Shown here piece after piece: positions 6,372-12,922 of a DNA stretch of 19,269 nt. Origin of the DNA: CAIJXB01 sp964439595 (GTDB lineage Bacteria; Chlamydiota; Chlamydiia; Chlamydiales; Rhabdochlamydiaceae); assembly GCA_964439595.1 (NCBI GenBank), contig CAYTOK010000025.1, positions 1 to 19,269 of the forward strand, read 5' to 3'. The position numbers and the translations under genes were made by a program. The notes under the pieces were generated by a model. The model was not told the DNA's origin. It saw only the letters and a list, made by a program, of their open reading frames with translations, and searched no databases. The first letter of the stretch is position 1. Every line of letters begins with the position of its first letter.

Positions 6372-6411
6372 TTTAAGCTGGATTAAACTGAAATAAACAA
6401 CACTAAGAAAA
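6372..6411 (-). repeat. Outer inverted repeat of the mini element, left copy
   Basis: On the minus strand it contains TTCTTAGTGTT then TTTATTTCAGTTTAATC. It matches the right copy at 7163-7197 at 23 of 30 core positions, including the 11-mer TTCTTAGTGTT and TTAATC without gaps. It begins 13 bp inside the left attachment repeat. Confidence 0.6.
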
Positions 6412-6440
6412 TCAGTGAGTTAAGTAAGGTTCGGTTGTGC

Positions 6441-6490
6441 TGGTTTATGCTGGTTTTGGTAGATTTTGTCCAGTCTAGTGGGTAAAAATG
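6441..6490 (-). repeat. Arm-type repeat, copy 3 of 4
   Basis: The minus strand reads TTTTTACCCACTAGACTGGA followed by CAAAATCTACC, sharing TTTTAC, CA, TAGACTGGA and a run of A with copy 2. It sits inside the mini element, 81 bp from the left attachment repeat. The adjacent sequence has two further CCAG-type units (GTGCTGGTTTATGCTGGTTT on the plus strand). Confidence 0.55.
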
Positions 6491-6571
6491 AGAGTTAAGG
6501 TGTTCGCGAAAAGGATTCAATTTTATTAGTCTTACACGCTAAACTTTTGATGAGAGCGCGGTCTTCTCTTA

Positions 6572-6970
6572 TTAATGAGGCAGTCTAAATATAGAAAAGA
6601 AAACCGATTGAACTTCGGCCGCTTGGCGTTCGACCGGCTCGGCTGAATGTACCGATGGGTTGTGGATAACTCTGATACTTCGTTGATATAAAGCTCTAGC
6701 TTCCATTAAAGGATTCTGTACTTCAATTGCATGGACGTGGGCGTGTCCGTCTTCTTCGTCTGCGTGTTCTGTAGCAATGCCGTTTATCGATGTAATTCTT
6801 CCCCTATCCAGAGGGCATGTATCATGATTGGTATCTAACCAGGGCTGTAAACACTCTCGATGATATTCATGGTTACAATTTAATTTGGATATGTTGGCAT
6901 CTGGCAAAATTTCCTCTGTGCAAATCGCGCAGACTGGTCTACTTGAAGTGGCAGCTGAAGCAGTGGCCAT
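6572..6970 (-). CDS. RING-H2 protein, candidate secreted E3 ubiquitin ligase
   Basis: A 132-residue protein with one recognisable domain at residues 14-56. The zinc ligands are C14-x2-C17-x14-C32-x-H34-x2-H37-x2-C40-x11-C52-x2-D55: a RING-H2 in which the eighth ligand is Asp (CPLD) rather than Cys, as in eukaryotic Rbx1/Roc1. The residues used by RINGs to contact E2 enzymes are present (I16, W44, P53). The N-terminus (MATASAATSSRP) is Ser/Thr/Ala-rich and flexible, without a signal peptide; the tail has an acidic/His stretch (EHADEEDGHAHVHAIE) and no known domain. Bacteria lack ubiquitin, so a host-directed effector is the natural reading, through type III secretion if in Chlamydiae. AGAGGA 5 nt before the ATG is a good ribosome binding site. 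It is the sole gene of the tmRNA-linked mini element. Confidence 0.88.
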   Translation of the reverse strand: MATASAATSSRPVCAICTEEILPDANISKLNCNHEYHRECLQPWLDTNHDTCPLDRGRITSINGIATEHADEEDGHAHVHAIEVQNPLMEARALYQRSIRVIHNPSVHSAEPVERQAAEVQSVFFSIFRLPH

Positions 6971-7075
6971 TTTATCCTCTTTGGTTAGGTTATGTGGCTA
7001 CTATTATACCCAAAAATTGGGATTAAGTCATTTTAAAGAAATCTCTATAAATTCACCCCCAGTGAGATGGTTCGT

Positions 7076-7122
7076 TTTTACGCAAATCTTATGCATTAGA
7101 CTGGGCAAAAGTGGCCTAACTG
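7076..7122 (+). repeat. Arm-type repeat, copy 4 of 4
   Basis: It reads TTTTACGCAAATCTTATGCA then TTAGACTGGGCAAAAGTGG. It shares TTACGCAAAT and TAGACTGG with copy 2 and CAAAAGTGG with copy 1. It faces copy 3 in inverted orientation across the RING gene and lies 78 bp from the right attachment repeat. Confidence 0.55.
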
Positions 7123-7160
7123 AAAAGAAAAAGGACTTTTCGGTTTCCCTTTAAGTCCTT
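7123..7160 (-). terminator. Rho-independent terminator of the tmRNA in use
   Basis: The minus strand reads AAGGACTT, a 14-nt loop, AAGTCCTT, then TTTCTTTTC. The 8-bp stem is at 7131-7138/7153-7160. It lies 40 nt beyond the mature tmRNA end and inside the mini element, so the element appears to have brought its own terminator. Confidence 0.75.
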
Positions 7161-7162
7161 AA

Positions 7163-7197
7163 TATTCTTAGTGTTATTTGATTTGGCTTAATCTGAA
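7163..7197 (+). repeat. Outer inverted repeat of the mini element, right copy
   Basis: It contains TTCTTAGTGTTATTTGATTT followed by GGCTTAATC, the mirror of 6372-6411. It ends 3 bp outside the tmRNA 3' end. The two outer repeats therefore sit directly against the attachment sites, where recombinase or accessory sites are expected. Confidence 0.6.
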
Positions 7198-7200
7198 TTT

Positions 7201-7569
7201 TGGAGGTGGAGAGAATCGAACTCTCGTCCTTAGCAAACTCTATAATGATGACTACATGCTTAGCGCCTTTTTGTTAAAATAACCTTGATGAAAGACGCAG
7301 CACTTCAGGTCATTTTGCATCTTATATCTTGAATTGCCCTTATAAGATACGGAATTCAGAGCATTCATACCAGGGTTGATGACGATAGTTTCTAGCACTC
7401 CTGGTCAGGTCCTAGGCTATCGAGCACTTAAAACGGGTTAGGTTTTAAGCAGCGTGTAGATCCATGTTATGGTCTGCAATTATATTGTTATCGGATGATT
7501 AAGGAGGCCAACCGACGTCCTCCGCATGCCACTATTACTTTGTTTCCAAGTCGAAACCAGTACACCCCC
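7201..7569 (-). ncRNA. ssrA: tmRNA (transfer-messenger RNA)
   Basis: A 369-nt gene. The minus strand starts GGGGGUGUACUGGUUUCGAC, the conserved tmRNA 5' end, and ends in a T arm (GACGAGAGTTCGATTCTCTC) and acceptor strand CACCTCC plus discriminator A. The 5' GGGGGUG pairs with CACCTCC (one G-U pair). CCA is not encoded and must be added. The GCATGCGGAGGACGUCGG block after the 5' domain is similar to Chlamydia tmRNA. The tag frame at 7477-7445 reads GCA to GCTGCT-TAA and gives ADHNMDLHAA, a ten-residue tag with the usual Ala-Ala end. tmRNA with SmpB rescues stalled ribosomes and marks the truncated peptide for proteolysis. Its 3' end doubles as attachment site for the neighbouring mini element. 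Confidence 0.97.
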
Positions 7570-7575
7570 GTGCTC

Positions 7576-7581
7576 ATTGTA
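7576..7581 (-). promoter_or_regulatory. -10 box of the tmRNA promoter
   Basis: TACAAT on the minus strand ends 6 nt before the first G of the mature tmRNA (GAGCAC between), the correct distance for direct initiation. No good -35 box is visible about 17 nt further upstream. Confidence 0.6.
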
Positions 7582-7703
7582 GCAGAAACCGATTTAAAGA
7601 GATCTTTTTTTATGGGAATTTTTTTATGTTATTAATTACCAGTGACTTTCAGTTTTAATGGAAAGAAACGCCCATATGGATTAGAATTCCGAGTAATTTT
7701 TTT

Positions 7704-10700
7704 ATGCAGGAGCCTGAAAATACCATGTTTGAGCACACACAAGATTCCTTTCCTCAAAAAGAGGAAGCTGTTTTAGCCTTTTGGGAAAAGGAGAATATTT
7801 TTGAAAAGTCGATGGAAAATAGAGCTTTTTCTCCTTTGTTTTCTACCTACGACGGCCCTCCTTTTGCTACAGGTCTTCCTCACTATGGACATATTTTAGC
7901 AGGTACAATCAAAGATGTTATTCCAAGGTATAAGACAATGCAGGGCTTTAGAGTCCCTAGGCGATTTGGATGGGACTGCCATGGGCTTCCTGTGGAAAAT
8001 GAAATTGAAAAAGCCAAGGAGCTTTCAGGGGCTTCTTCTATAGAATCTTTTGGAATCGGAAAGTTTAATGAGGAGTGCCGCTCAATTGTTCTTCGTTATA
8101 CGGATGAATGGAAACGTACTGTAAAACGAATGGGAAGGTGGGTTTCCTTTGAAAACACCTATCACACGATGGATATTACTTTTATGGAGTCTGTTTGGTG
8201 GGTCTTTGGACAGCTATATGGAAAAGGCCTTGTGTATGAGGGTTTTAAGGTAATGCCTTTTTCTACTAAGTTAGGAACTCCTATTTCTAACTTTGAGGCA
8301 AACTTAAACTATAAGGAAGTAGATGATCCCTCTCTTACGGTGCTTTTTACTTTAAAAGAGGATTCTAATGTAAAGCTTGTTGTTTGGACAACGACTCCTT
8401 GGACTCTTCCTTCGAATTTAGCCATTATGGTTAAAAAAGATCTACACTATGCTAAGGTTCGCGTAGTAGAAAGTGGAGCTCTATATATTCTAGCAAAAAG
8501 TGCTATCGGTAAATATTTTAAAGACCCCGCTCAGTATGAAATAGTAGATACTTTTTTAGGAGAGGCTTTAGAAGGGAAAAGATATGATCCTCTTTTTCCT
8601 TATTTTGCTAAAAAAGAAGAGGAGGGTGCTTTTAGGGTTATTCTAGAAGACTCTTTGTCTGCAGAAGAGGGGAGTGGCCTTGTGCATTCAGCTCCAGCCT
8701 TTGGAGAGGTGGATTTTTTTGCTTGTCTAAGAGAGAAGATAGATCCTGTATGCCCCGTTGATCATGGAGGTCGTTTTACTATAGAGGTGCCTGATTTTGC
8801 AGGTATGTATGTCAAAGATGCCGATAAGGAGATCATTAAAAGGCTTAAACAAGAAGGAAAGGTTTTGCTCCATACGCAGATTAGGCATAGGTATCCTTTT
8901 TGCTGGCGTTCTGATACGCCTCTTATTTACAAAACGGTGCGCACATGGTTTATTGCAGTAGAAAAAGTCAAAGATAAGATGCTTAAGGCTAATGAAGAAA
9001 TTTATTGGATTCCTCAGCATATTCAATATGGGCGCTTTGGTAAGTGGCTTGAAAATGCAAGAGATTGGGCCGTTTCTCGTAATAGATATTGGGGTACCCC
9101 GATCCCTATTTGGAGAAGTTCGGATGGAGAGATAAGGGTTCTTTCTTCTGTAAAAGAACTAGAAGAAAGAACGGGTAAAAAAATTACAGATCTTCATAGG
9201 CATTTTATCGACGAGTTAACTTTTGTAGAAGATGGTAAAGTTTTTCATCGCATATCTGAGGTGTTTGATTGTTGGTTTGAATCCGGATCAATGCCTTATG
9301 CGCAAAATCATTTTCCTTTCGAAAATAAAGAGCAAACGATGCAAAACTTTCCAGCTGATTTTATTGCGGAAGGGTTAGATCAAACAAGGGGTTGGTTTTA
9401 TACTCTTACAGTACTTGCTGCTGCTTTATTTGATAAGCCGGCTTTTAAAAATGTGATTGTAAATGGAATTCTTCTTGCAGAAGACGGAAACAAAATGTCT
9501 AAAAGGCTTAAAAATTATCCGGAGCCTGATGTGATTTTTAATAAGCATGGCGTTGATGCTATGCGTCTTTACCTTTTAGGAAGTCCAGCTGTTCAGGCGG
9601 AAGATTTGCGTTTCTCAGAAAAAGATGTAGAAAGAGTTTTAAGACAAACATTAATTCCCCTTTGGAATAGCTTTGTGTTTCTTTCTACTTATGCAAAAAT
9701 CTCTAAATGGGATCCTTCCAAAGCTCCTTTAAATAGGCCAAGTACAGATATTGATAAGTGGATGATTTCCTTACTACAAAAAACGGTAGGTGACGTAGAG
9801 CGCTCTATGGATAGCTATGAGATTAATCGAGCTATTCCTTCTTTTATGGAGTGCATCGATCAGCTAACTAACTGGTATATTAGACGAAATCGTTCCCGTT
9901 TTTGGTCTGAAGAATTCTCACAAGATCAGGATGAGGCTTTTGCTACTTTATATACTGTTATTTTAACTCTCTCTAAAGTAATGGCACCCTTTGTTCCTTT
10001 TCTTAGTGAGGTTATTTATGGGCAGCTTCGTATGGATCAAGATCCGATCTCTGTGCATCTAACAAACTTTCCTAAAGTAGATCCTTCATTAAGGGATGAG
10101 ACTATGGAAAAGGAGATGGCTTTTGTACAGGCTGTAGTCAGCAGTGGGCATGCTTTACGTAAAGAACATAAGATTAAAGTAAGACAGCCCTTAGCGAAAG
10201 CACATATGGTGTCTTCTGACCCAGTCATCCTGGCTTCATTAAGGAAGAGAGAGCATTTAATTGCCGAAGAGTTAAATGTGAAAGAAATAGTCTATCATGA
10301 GCAGGAAGGCTCTTTTGTAGAACTTATTGCAAAGCCCAATTTTAGAGTACTTGGAAAGAAAGTGGGTGGCAAAATGAACGCCGTCCATAAAGTAGTTCTT
10401 TTATTTACCCAAGATCAATTGCAAACACTATTTTCCGGGAAAGATGTGGAAATAGACGTAGAAGGAGAGAAGATTCTATTGACACTGGAAGATGTGAATG
10501 TAGAAAGAAAAGTACGAGACGGGGTGATTGCACATTCTTTAGATGGAATTACCGTGGCATTAGATACAGTTTTAACGCCTCAGCTCATCGAAGAAGGTCT
10601 AGCAAGAGAAATTGTAAATAAGATCAATCTCGCGAGAAAAGAACTCGGCTTTGCTATTACAGATAGAGTTGTTTTAACTATGAAGGCTTCTATGCGTGTA

Positions 10701-10838
10701 AAAAACTGTTTTGAGGTTTATGGGAAATATATTTTTGGAGAAACTCTCGCTGTTAAAATGCAGTTTATAGACGATCTTATAGGGGTAGAGTGTGACCTAG
10801 GAGAAGAGATTCTTATCCTTGGGCTCTCAAAAGGTTAA
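7704..10838 (+). CDS. ileS: Isoleucyl-tRNA synthetase, eukaryote-type
   Basis: A 1044-residue class I synthetase that charges tRNA-Ile in the cytoplasm. The signature PHYGH (residues 59-63, the 'HIGH' motif, within GPPFATGLPHYGHILAG) and KMSKR (597-601, the 'KMSKS' loop) are intact. VVWTTTPWTLPSNLAI and GSGLVHSAPAFGEVDF belong to the CP1 editing domain, and WNSFVFLSTYAK onwards is the anticodon-binding helical domain. The GLPHYGH form and the absence of a C-terminal zinc finger place it with the eukaryote-like, mupirocin-insensitive branch that Chlamydia also has. The ATG at 7704 has little Shine-Dalgarno sequence; an ATG at 7725 (MFEHTQDSF), with AGGAG further upstream, may be the true start. 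It is divergent from tmRNA and followed by lepB on the opposite strand, and ileS and lepB are also neighbours in Chlamydia trachomatis. Confidence 0.97.
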   Translation: MQEPENTMFEHTQDSFPQKEEAVLAFWEKENIFEKSMENRAFSPLFSTYDGPPFATGLPHYGHILAGTIKDVIPRYKTMQGFRVPRRFGWDCHGLPVENEIEKAKELSGASSIESFGIGKFNEECRSIVLRYTDEWKRTVKRMGRWVSFENTYHTMDITFMESVWWVFGQLYGKGLVYEGFKVMPFSTKLGTPISNFEANLNYKEVDDPSLTVLFTLKEDSNVKLVVWTTTPWTLPSNLAIMVKKDLHYAKVRVVESGALYILAKSAIGKYFKDPAQYEIVDTFLGEALEGKRYDPLFPYFAKKEEEGAFRVILEDSLSAEEGSGLVHSAPAFGEVDFFACLREKIDPVCPVDHGGRFTIEVPDFAGMYVKDADKEIIKRLKQEGKVLLHTQIRHRYPFCWRSDTPLIYKTVRTWFIAVEKVKDKMLKANEEIYWIPQHIQYGRFGKWLENARDWAVSRNRYWGTPIPIWRSSDGEIRVLSSVKELEERTGKKITDLHRHFIDELTFVEDGKVFHRISEVFDCWFESGSMPYAQNHFPFENKEQTMQNFPADFIAEGLDQTRGWFYTLTVLAAALFDKPAFKNVIVNGILLAEDGNKMSKRLKNYPEPDVIFNKHGVDAMRLYLLGSPAVQAEDLRFSEKDVERVLRQTLIPLWNSFVFLSTYAKISKWDPSKAPLNRPSTDIDKWMISLLQKTVGDVERSMDSYEINRAIPSFMECIDQLTNWYIRRNRSRFWSEEFSQDQDEAFATLYTVILTLSKVMAPFVPFLSEVIYGQLRMDQDPISVHLTNFPKVDPSLRDETMEKEMAFVQAVVSSGHALRKEHKIKVRQPLAKAHMVSSDPVILASLRKREHLIAEELNVKEIVYHEQEGSFVELIAKPNFRVLGKKVGGKMNAVHKVVLLFTQDQLQTLFSGKDVEIDVEGEKILLTLEDVNVERKVRDGVIAHSLDGITVALDTVLTPQLIEEGLAREIVNKINLARKELGFAITDRVVLTMKASMRVKNCFEVYGKYIFGETLAVKMQFIDDLIGVECDLGEEILILGLSKG

Positions 10839-10856
10839 AAATTATTATTAGAACTG

Positions 10857-10878
10857 AGGCTACATTTATAAGTAGCCT
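10857..10878 (+). terminator. Weak hairpin after ileS
   Basis: AGGCTAC (10857-10863) pairs with GTAGCCT (10872-10878) around an 8-nt loop, followed by TGTTGCATTGTT, an imperfect T tract. It lies 18 nt after the ileS stop. Confidence 0.5.
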
Positions 10879-10953
10879 TGTTGCATTGTTATTAGGCGGT
10901 CTAGAAAAAAAAGCGTGAGTTTAAAATTCGTTCTAAGATTTATGCAACGAGGC
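10875..10953. repeat. MITE-like or insertion-sequence-end remnant
   Basis: GCCTTGTTGCAT (10875-10886) and ATGCAACGAGGC (10942-10953) are inverted repeats matching at 11 of 12 positions, 79 bp end to end. Termini with TTGCATAAAT-type sequence are common in IS5-related elements. There is no room for a transposase and no clear target duplication. The left end overlaps the ileS hairpin. Confidence 0.35.
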
Positions 10954-10979
10954 ATTTATTAGTCGAAAGGTAGGTTTTT

Positions 10980-11009
10980 ACAAGCTGCTAAGTATTCTTA
11001 GCAGCTTGT
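10980..11009. terminator. Hairpin between convergent ileS and lepB
   Basis: A perfect 13-bp stem (ACAAGCTGCTAAG, 10980-10992, with CTTAGCAGCTTGT, 10997-11009) and a 4-nt loop. On the plus strand it is followed by TTATTATTATAG. It ends 7 nt before the lepB stop codon and could serve both converging genes, although the minus-strand side lacks a T tract. Confidence 0.65.
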
Positions 11010-11015
11010 TTATTA

Positions 11016-12881
11016 TTATAGTTTAGGGATTCTATTTCTTCTTCTTTGAATAATAATGGAAGCTGCTATAGTAAATCCAGCAATTGTCCATATAATAGTT
11101 CTAGGCAGGTTAAAAAGTGGATAGGGGGGTTGGTTGGGATGACCAAAGCGACTTCCTGGAGGCCATATAATTAGGTCGGGAACTCCTCTTAGATTTTCTT
11201 CCGGTACAAAACCAAACTCTCTGCTATCTGCGCTTACAGCGTGATTGTCTCCAAGAGCTAAGTACATTTTTTCAGGAATAGTGAGACCAAACCGTTTGAT
11301 GTGCTCTTTATCAATTGTTCCATCGGCATTAAGTGGCGGGCCCATATCTTGAAAGGCTACGTAAGGGTATTGCGCTGGAGCATTATTTTGTCTAGATTGT
11401 TCTTTTATATTAAATTCGAGTAATTTAGGGTCCTCTGCAGTAAAAAGGGGAGCTCCCATTGCATAGAGGTTTTTATCTCGGAAGTACACATAACGCATGG
11501 GAAAAAAGGGCGTGTATTTACTTTGTGGCTCAAACCTTGTATCAAAAACCATCCCTAAGTTATAAAAGAGTTGCACTTTTTCTGGAGTGAATTGATAGAG
11601 GGGGTGATCTTTTTCCAGTTCAACTGCGATTCCTTGGAAGGAAATTTTATATGCTTTCCCATAGTAAAATTCATACATTCCGTCAGGTACATTATTTAGT
11701 TTGGGAAGAAATGGACTTTTTAGCATCGTTTCAGGTAGTCCGTATTGATGAACTAAGCCTTTTTTTACAATGAAACGCACTGTATACAAATTATCAAAAA
11801 GAGTTCTTAAATGGGACTCATCAAGAGGAATCAAAGAGGAGCTAAGATCTAGAGTTGGTCTCATTCTTCCGCGAATGTCCTTGCGGATTTTTAAGTTTTG
11901 AAGGCTTGGGTGATGCAGTATTTCTAGATAGTAGTTACTAAACGGGAGGGTAGCCATTGTTTCGTTTGTAAATTGAAGAGCTTGCTGTTTGCTTAAAATG
12001 CGAGCCATCCCAAAGTTTTTTATTCCCCATAGGTCTCCATATTGACTTTTGGAGGAAGAATCGTTAAGAAGTAATTCTCCGACAGTCTGGTTCTTATTAG
12101 ATAGGGACAGCTTTGCAATAGGTTCATTCATTTGTCTTAGATAAACAGGGGAGTAAATTCCATTTGTTGGATACGTGGGGGTGGATACTTTTCCTTCGAA
12201 TTGTAGAAAGGGAATGTGTTCAATTTTATCTAAGCTAGCAATTTGAAGCTCTTGCGAGATATCATTTCCTTCTTTGTCCAATCCATATATAAGACCCCCA
12301 TAGAAATAAAGAGTATCTCCCGGTTTTCCCATAAGCCTTTTGACATATTGTTTTTTTGCAGGAAAAAGATAAAAATAGCGAGTGTCGACATCTCGGATGT
12401 CCATATTTTCTCCTGTAAACACTATAATGCCGTTGCGTTTAACTAGGTCAGGGGAGAAATAGAGGTGGTTGGTAGAAAGAGGGATATTAATACCAAAGGC
12501 CGTTTTGCTAACGACAAGTCTATCTTTTTCTTTAAGTGTAGGACGCATCGACCCCGTCGGGATTTCATAAGGTTCAAACCAGACTTGTCTGATGAGGATT
12601 GCAAGGAAAAGAGCGACAGAAATAGCTACAACAAGGTTTTTGCCTTTTTCAAAAGGAGTTTTTGCTAAGAGGGTTCCAGCTGCAAACTCGAGTTCTTTGG
12701 CTTTTTTTTTGCTTAAATCTTCATTTTTACAGTAGAGGGCCTCTTGGAGTTCTTTCAGTAGTTTTTCTATATGGGATTTGCTTTCTTCAGAGAGTTTCTT
12801 CTTTTTCTGGTATAGGTGGTAGTTGTGTTTGAAAATCTTATTGTATTTCCGTAAGCGAAAGAAAGAAATTACTTTTTTCAT
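11016..12881 (-). CDS. lepB: Signal peptidase I, chlamydial long form
   Basis: A 621-residue serine/lysine signal peptidase that cleaves Sec and Tat signal peptides on the outer side of the inner membrane. A cytoplasmic coiled N-terminus (1-80, Lys/Glu-rich) precedes a membrane helix (83-98). Box B follows as FEPYEIPTGSMRPTL with nucleophile S111, then box D YVKRLMGKPGDTL with general base K181, and box E GDNHAVSADSREFGFVPEEN near the C-terminus. A second hydrophobic helix (RTIIWTIAGFTIAASIII) and a basic tail close the protein. Between boxes D and E lies an insertion of about 340 residues, far longer than in Escherichia coli LepB (about 324 residues in total) but similar to the large LepB of Chlamydia. 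AGGGGA precedes the ATG. It is 41 nt downstream of a repeat-rich unknown gene on the same strand. Confidence 0.96.
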   Translation of the reverse strand: MKKVISFFRLRKYNKIFKHNYHLYQKKKKLSEESKSHIEKLLKELQEALYCKNEDLSKKKAKELEFAAGTLLAKTPFEKGKNLVVAISVALFLAILIRQVWFEPYEIPTGSMRPTLKEKDRLVVSKTAFGINIPLSTNHLYFSPDLVKRNGIIVFTGENMDIRDVDTRYFYLFPAKKQYVKRLMGKPGDTLYFYGGLIYGLDKEGNDISQELQIASLDKIEHIPFLQFEGKVSTPTYPTNGIYSPVYLRQMNEPIAKLSLSNKNQTVGELLLNDSSSKSQYGDLWGIKNFGMARILSKQQALQFTNETMATLPFSNYYLEILHHPSLQNLKIRKDIRGRMRPTLDLSSSLIPLDESHLRTLFDNLYTVRFIVKKGLVHQYGLPETMLKSPFLPKLNNVPDGMYEFYYGKAYKISFQGIAVELEKDHPLYQFTPEKVQLFYNLGMVFDTRFEPQSKYTPFFPMRYVYFRDKNLYAMGAPLFTAEDPKLLEFNIKEQSRQNNAPAQYPYVAFQDMGPPLNADGTIDKEHIKRFGLTIPEKMYLALGDNHAVSADSREFGFVPEENLRGVPDLIIWPPGSRFGHPNQPPYPLFNLPRTIIWTIAGFTIAASIIIQRRRNRIPKL

Positions 12882-12922
12882 AAAAAAATCCCCTATGTAG
12901 ACTGGGATATACTGTAAAGAAT

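Larger units (their letters stand above)
6339..7221. mobile_element. Mini integrative element in the tmRNA 3' end, carrying a RING-protein gene
   Basis: Bounded by 21-bp direct repeats of the tmRNA 3' end (6339-6359, 7201-7221). Just inside lie imperfect inverted repeats of about 35 bp (6372-6411 and 7163-7197), then inner inverted repeat copies (6441-6490 and 7076-7122), in near mirror order. The only gene is a RING-H2 protein at 6572-6970. A terminator (7123-7160) follows the restored tmRNA. No recombinase is encoded. tmRNA 3' ends are a classic target of tyrosine-recombinase elements, so this looks like a non-autonomous island or the shrunken remnant of a larger one. A segmental duplication of the tmRNA end is the main alternative but would not explain the inverted repeats. 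Confidence 0.6.

Noticed and set aside
6572..6970. Reading the Cys/His cluster as a LIM, PHD or B-box domain
   Set aside because: The spacing C-x2-C-x14-C-x-H-x2-H-x2-C-x11-C-x2-D fits a RING-H2 and not those folds.
8727..9026. Minus-strand open frame inside ileS
   Set aside because: Shadow frame of the synthetase; no ribosome binding site and no recognisable protein.
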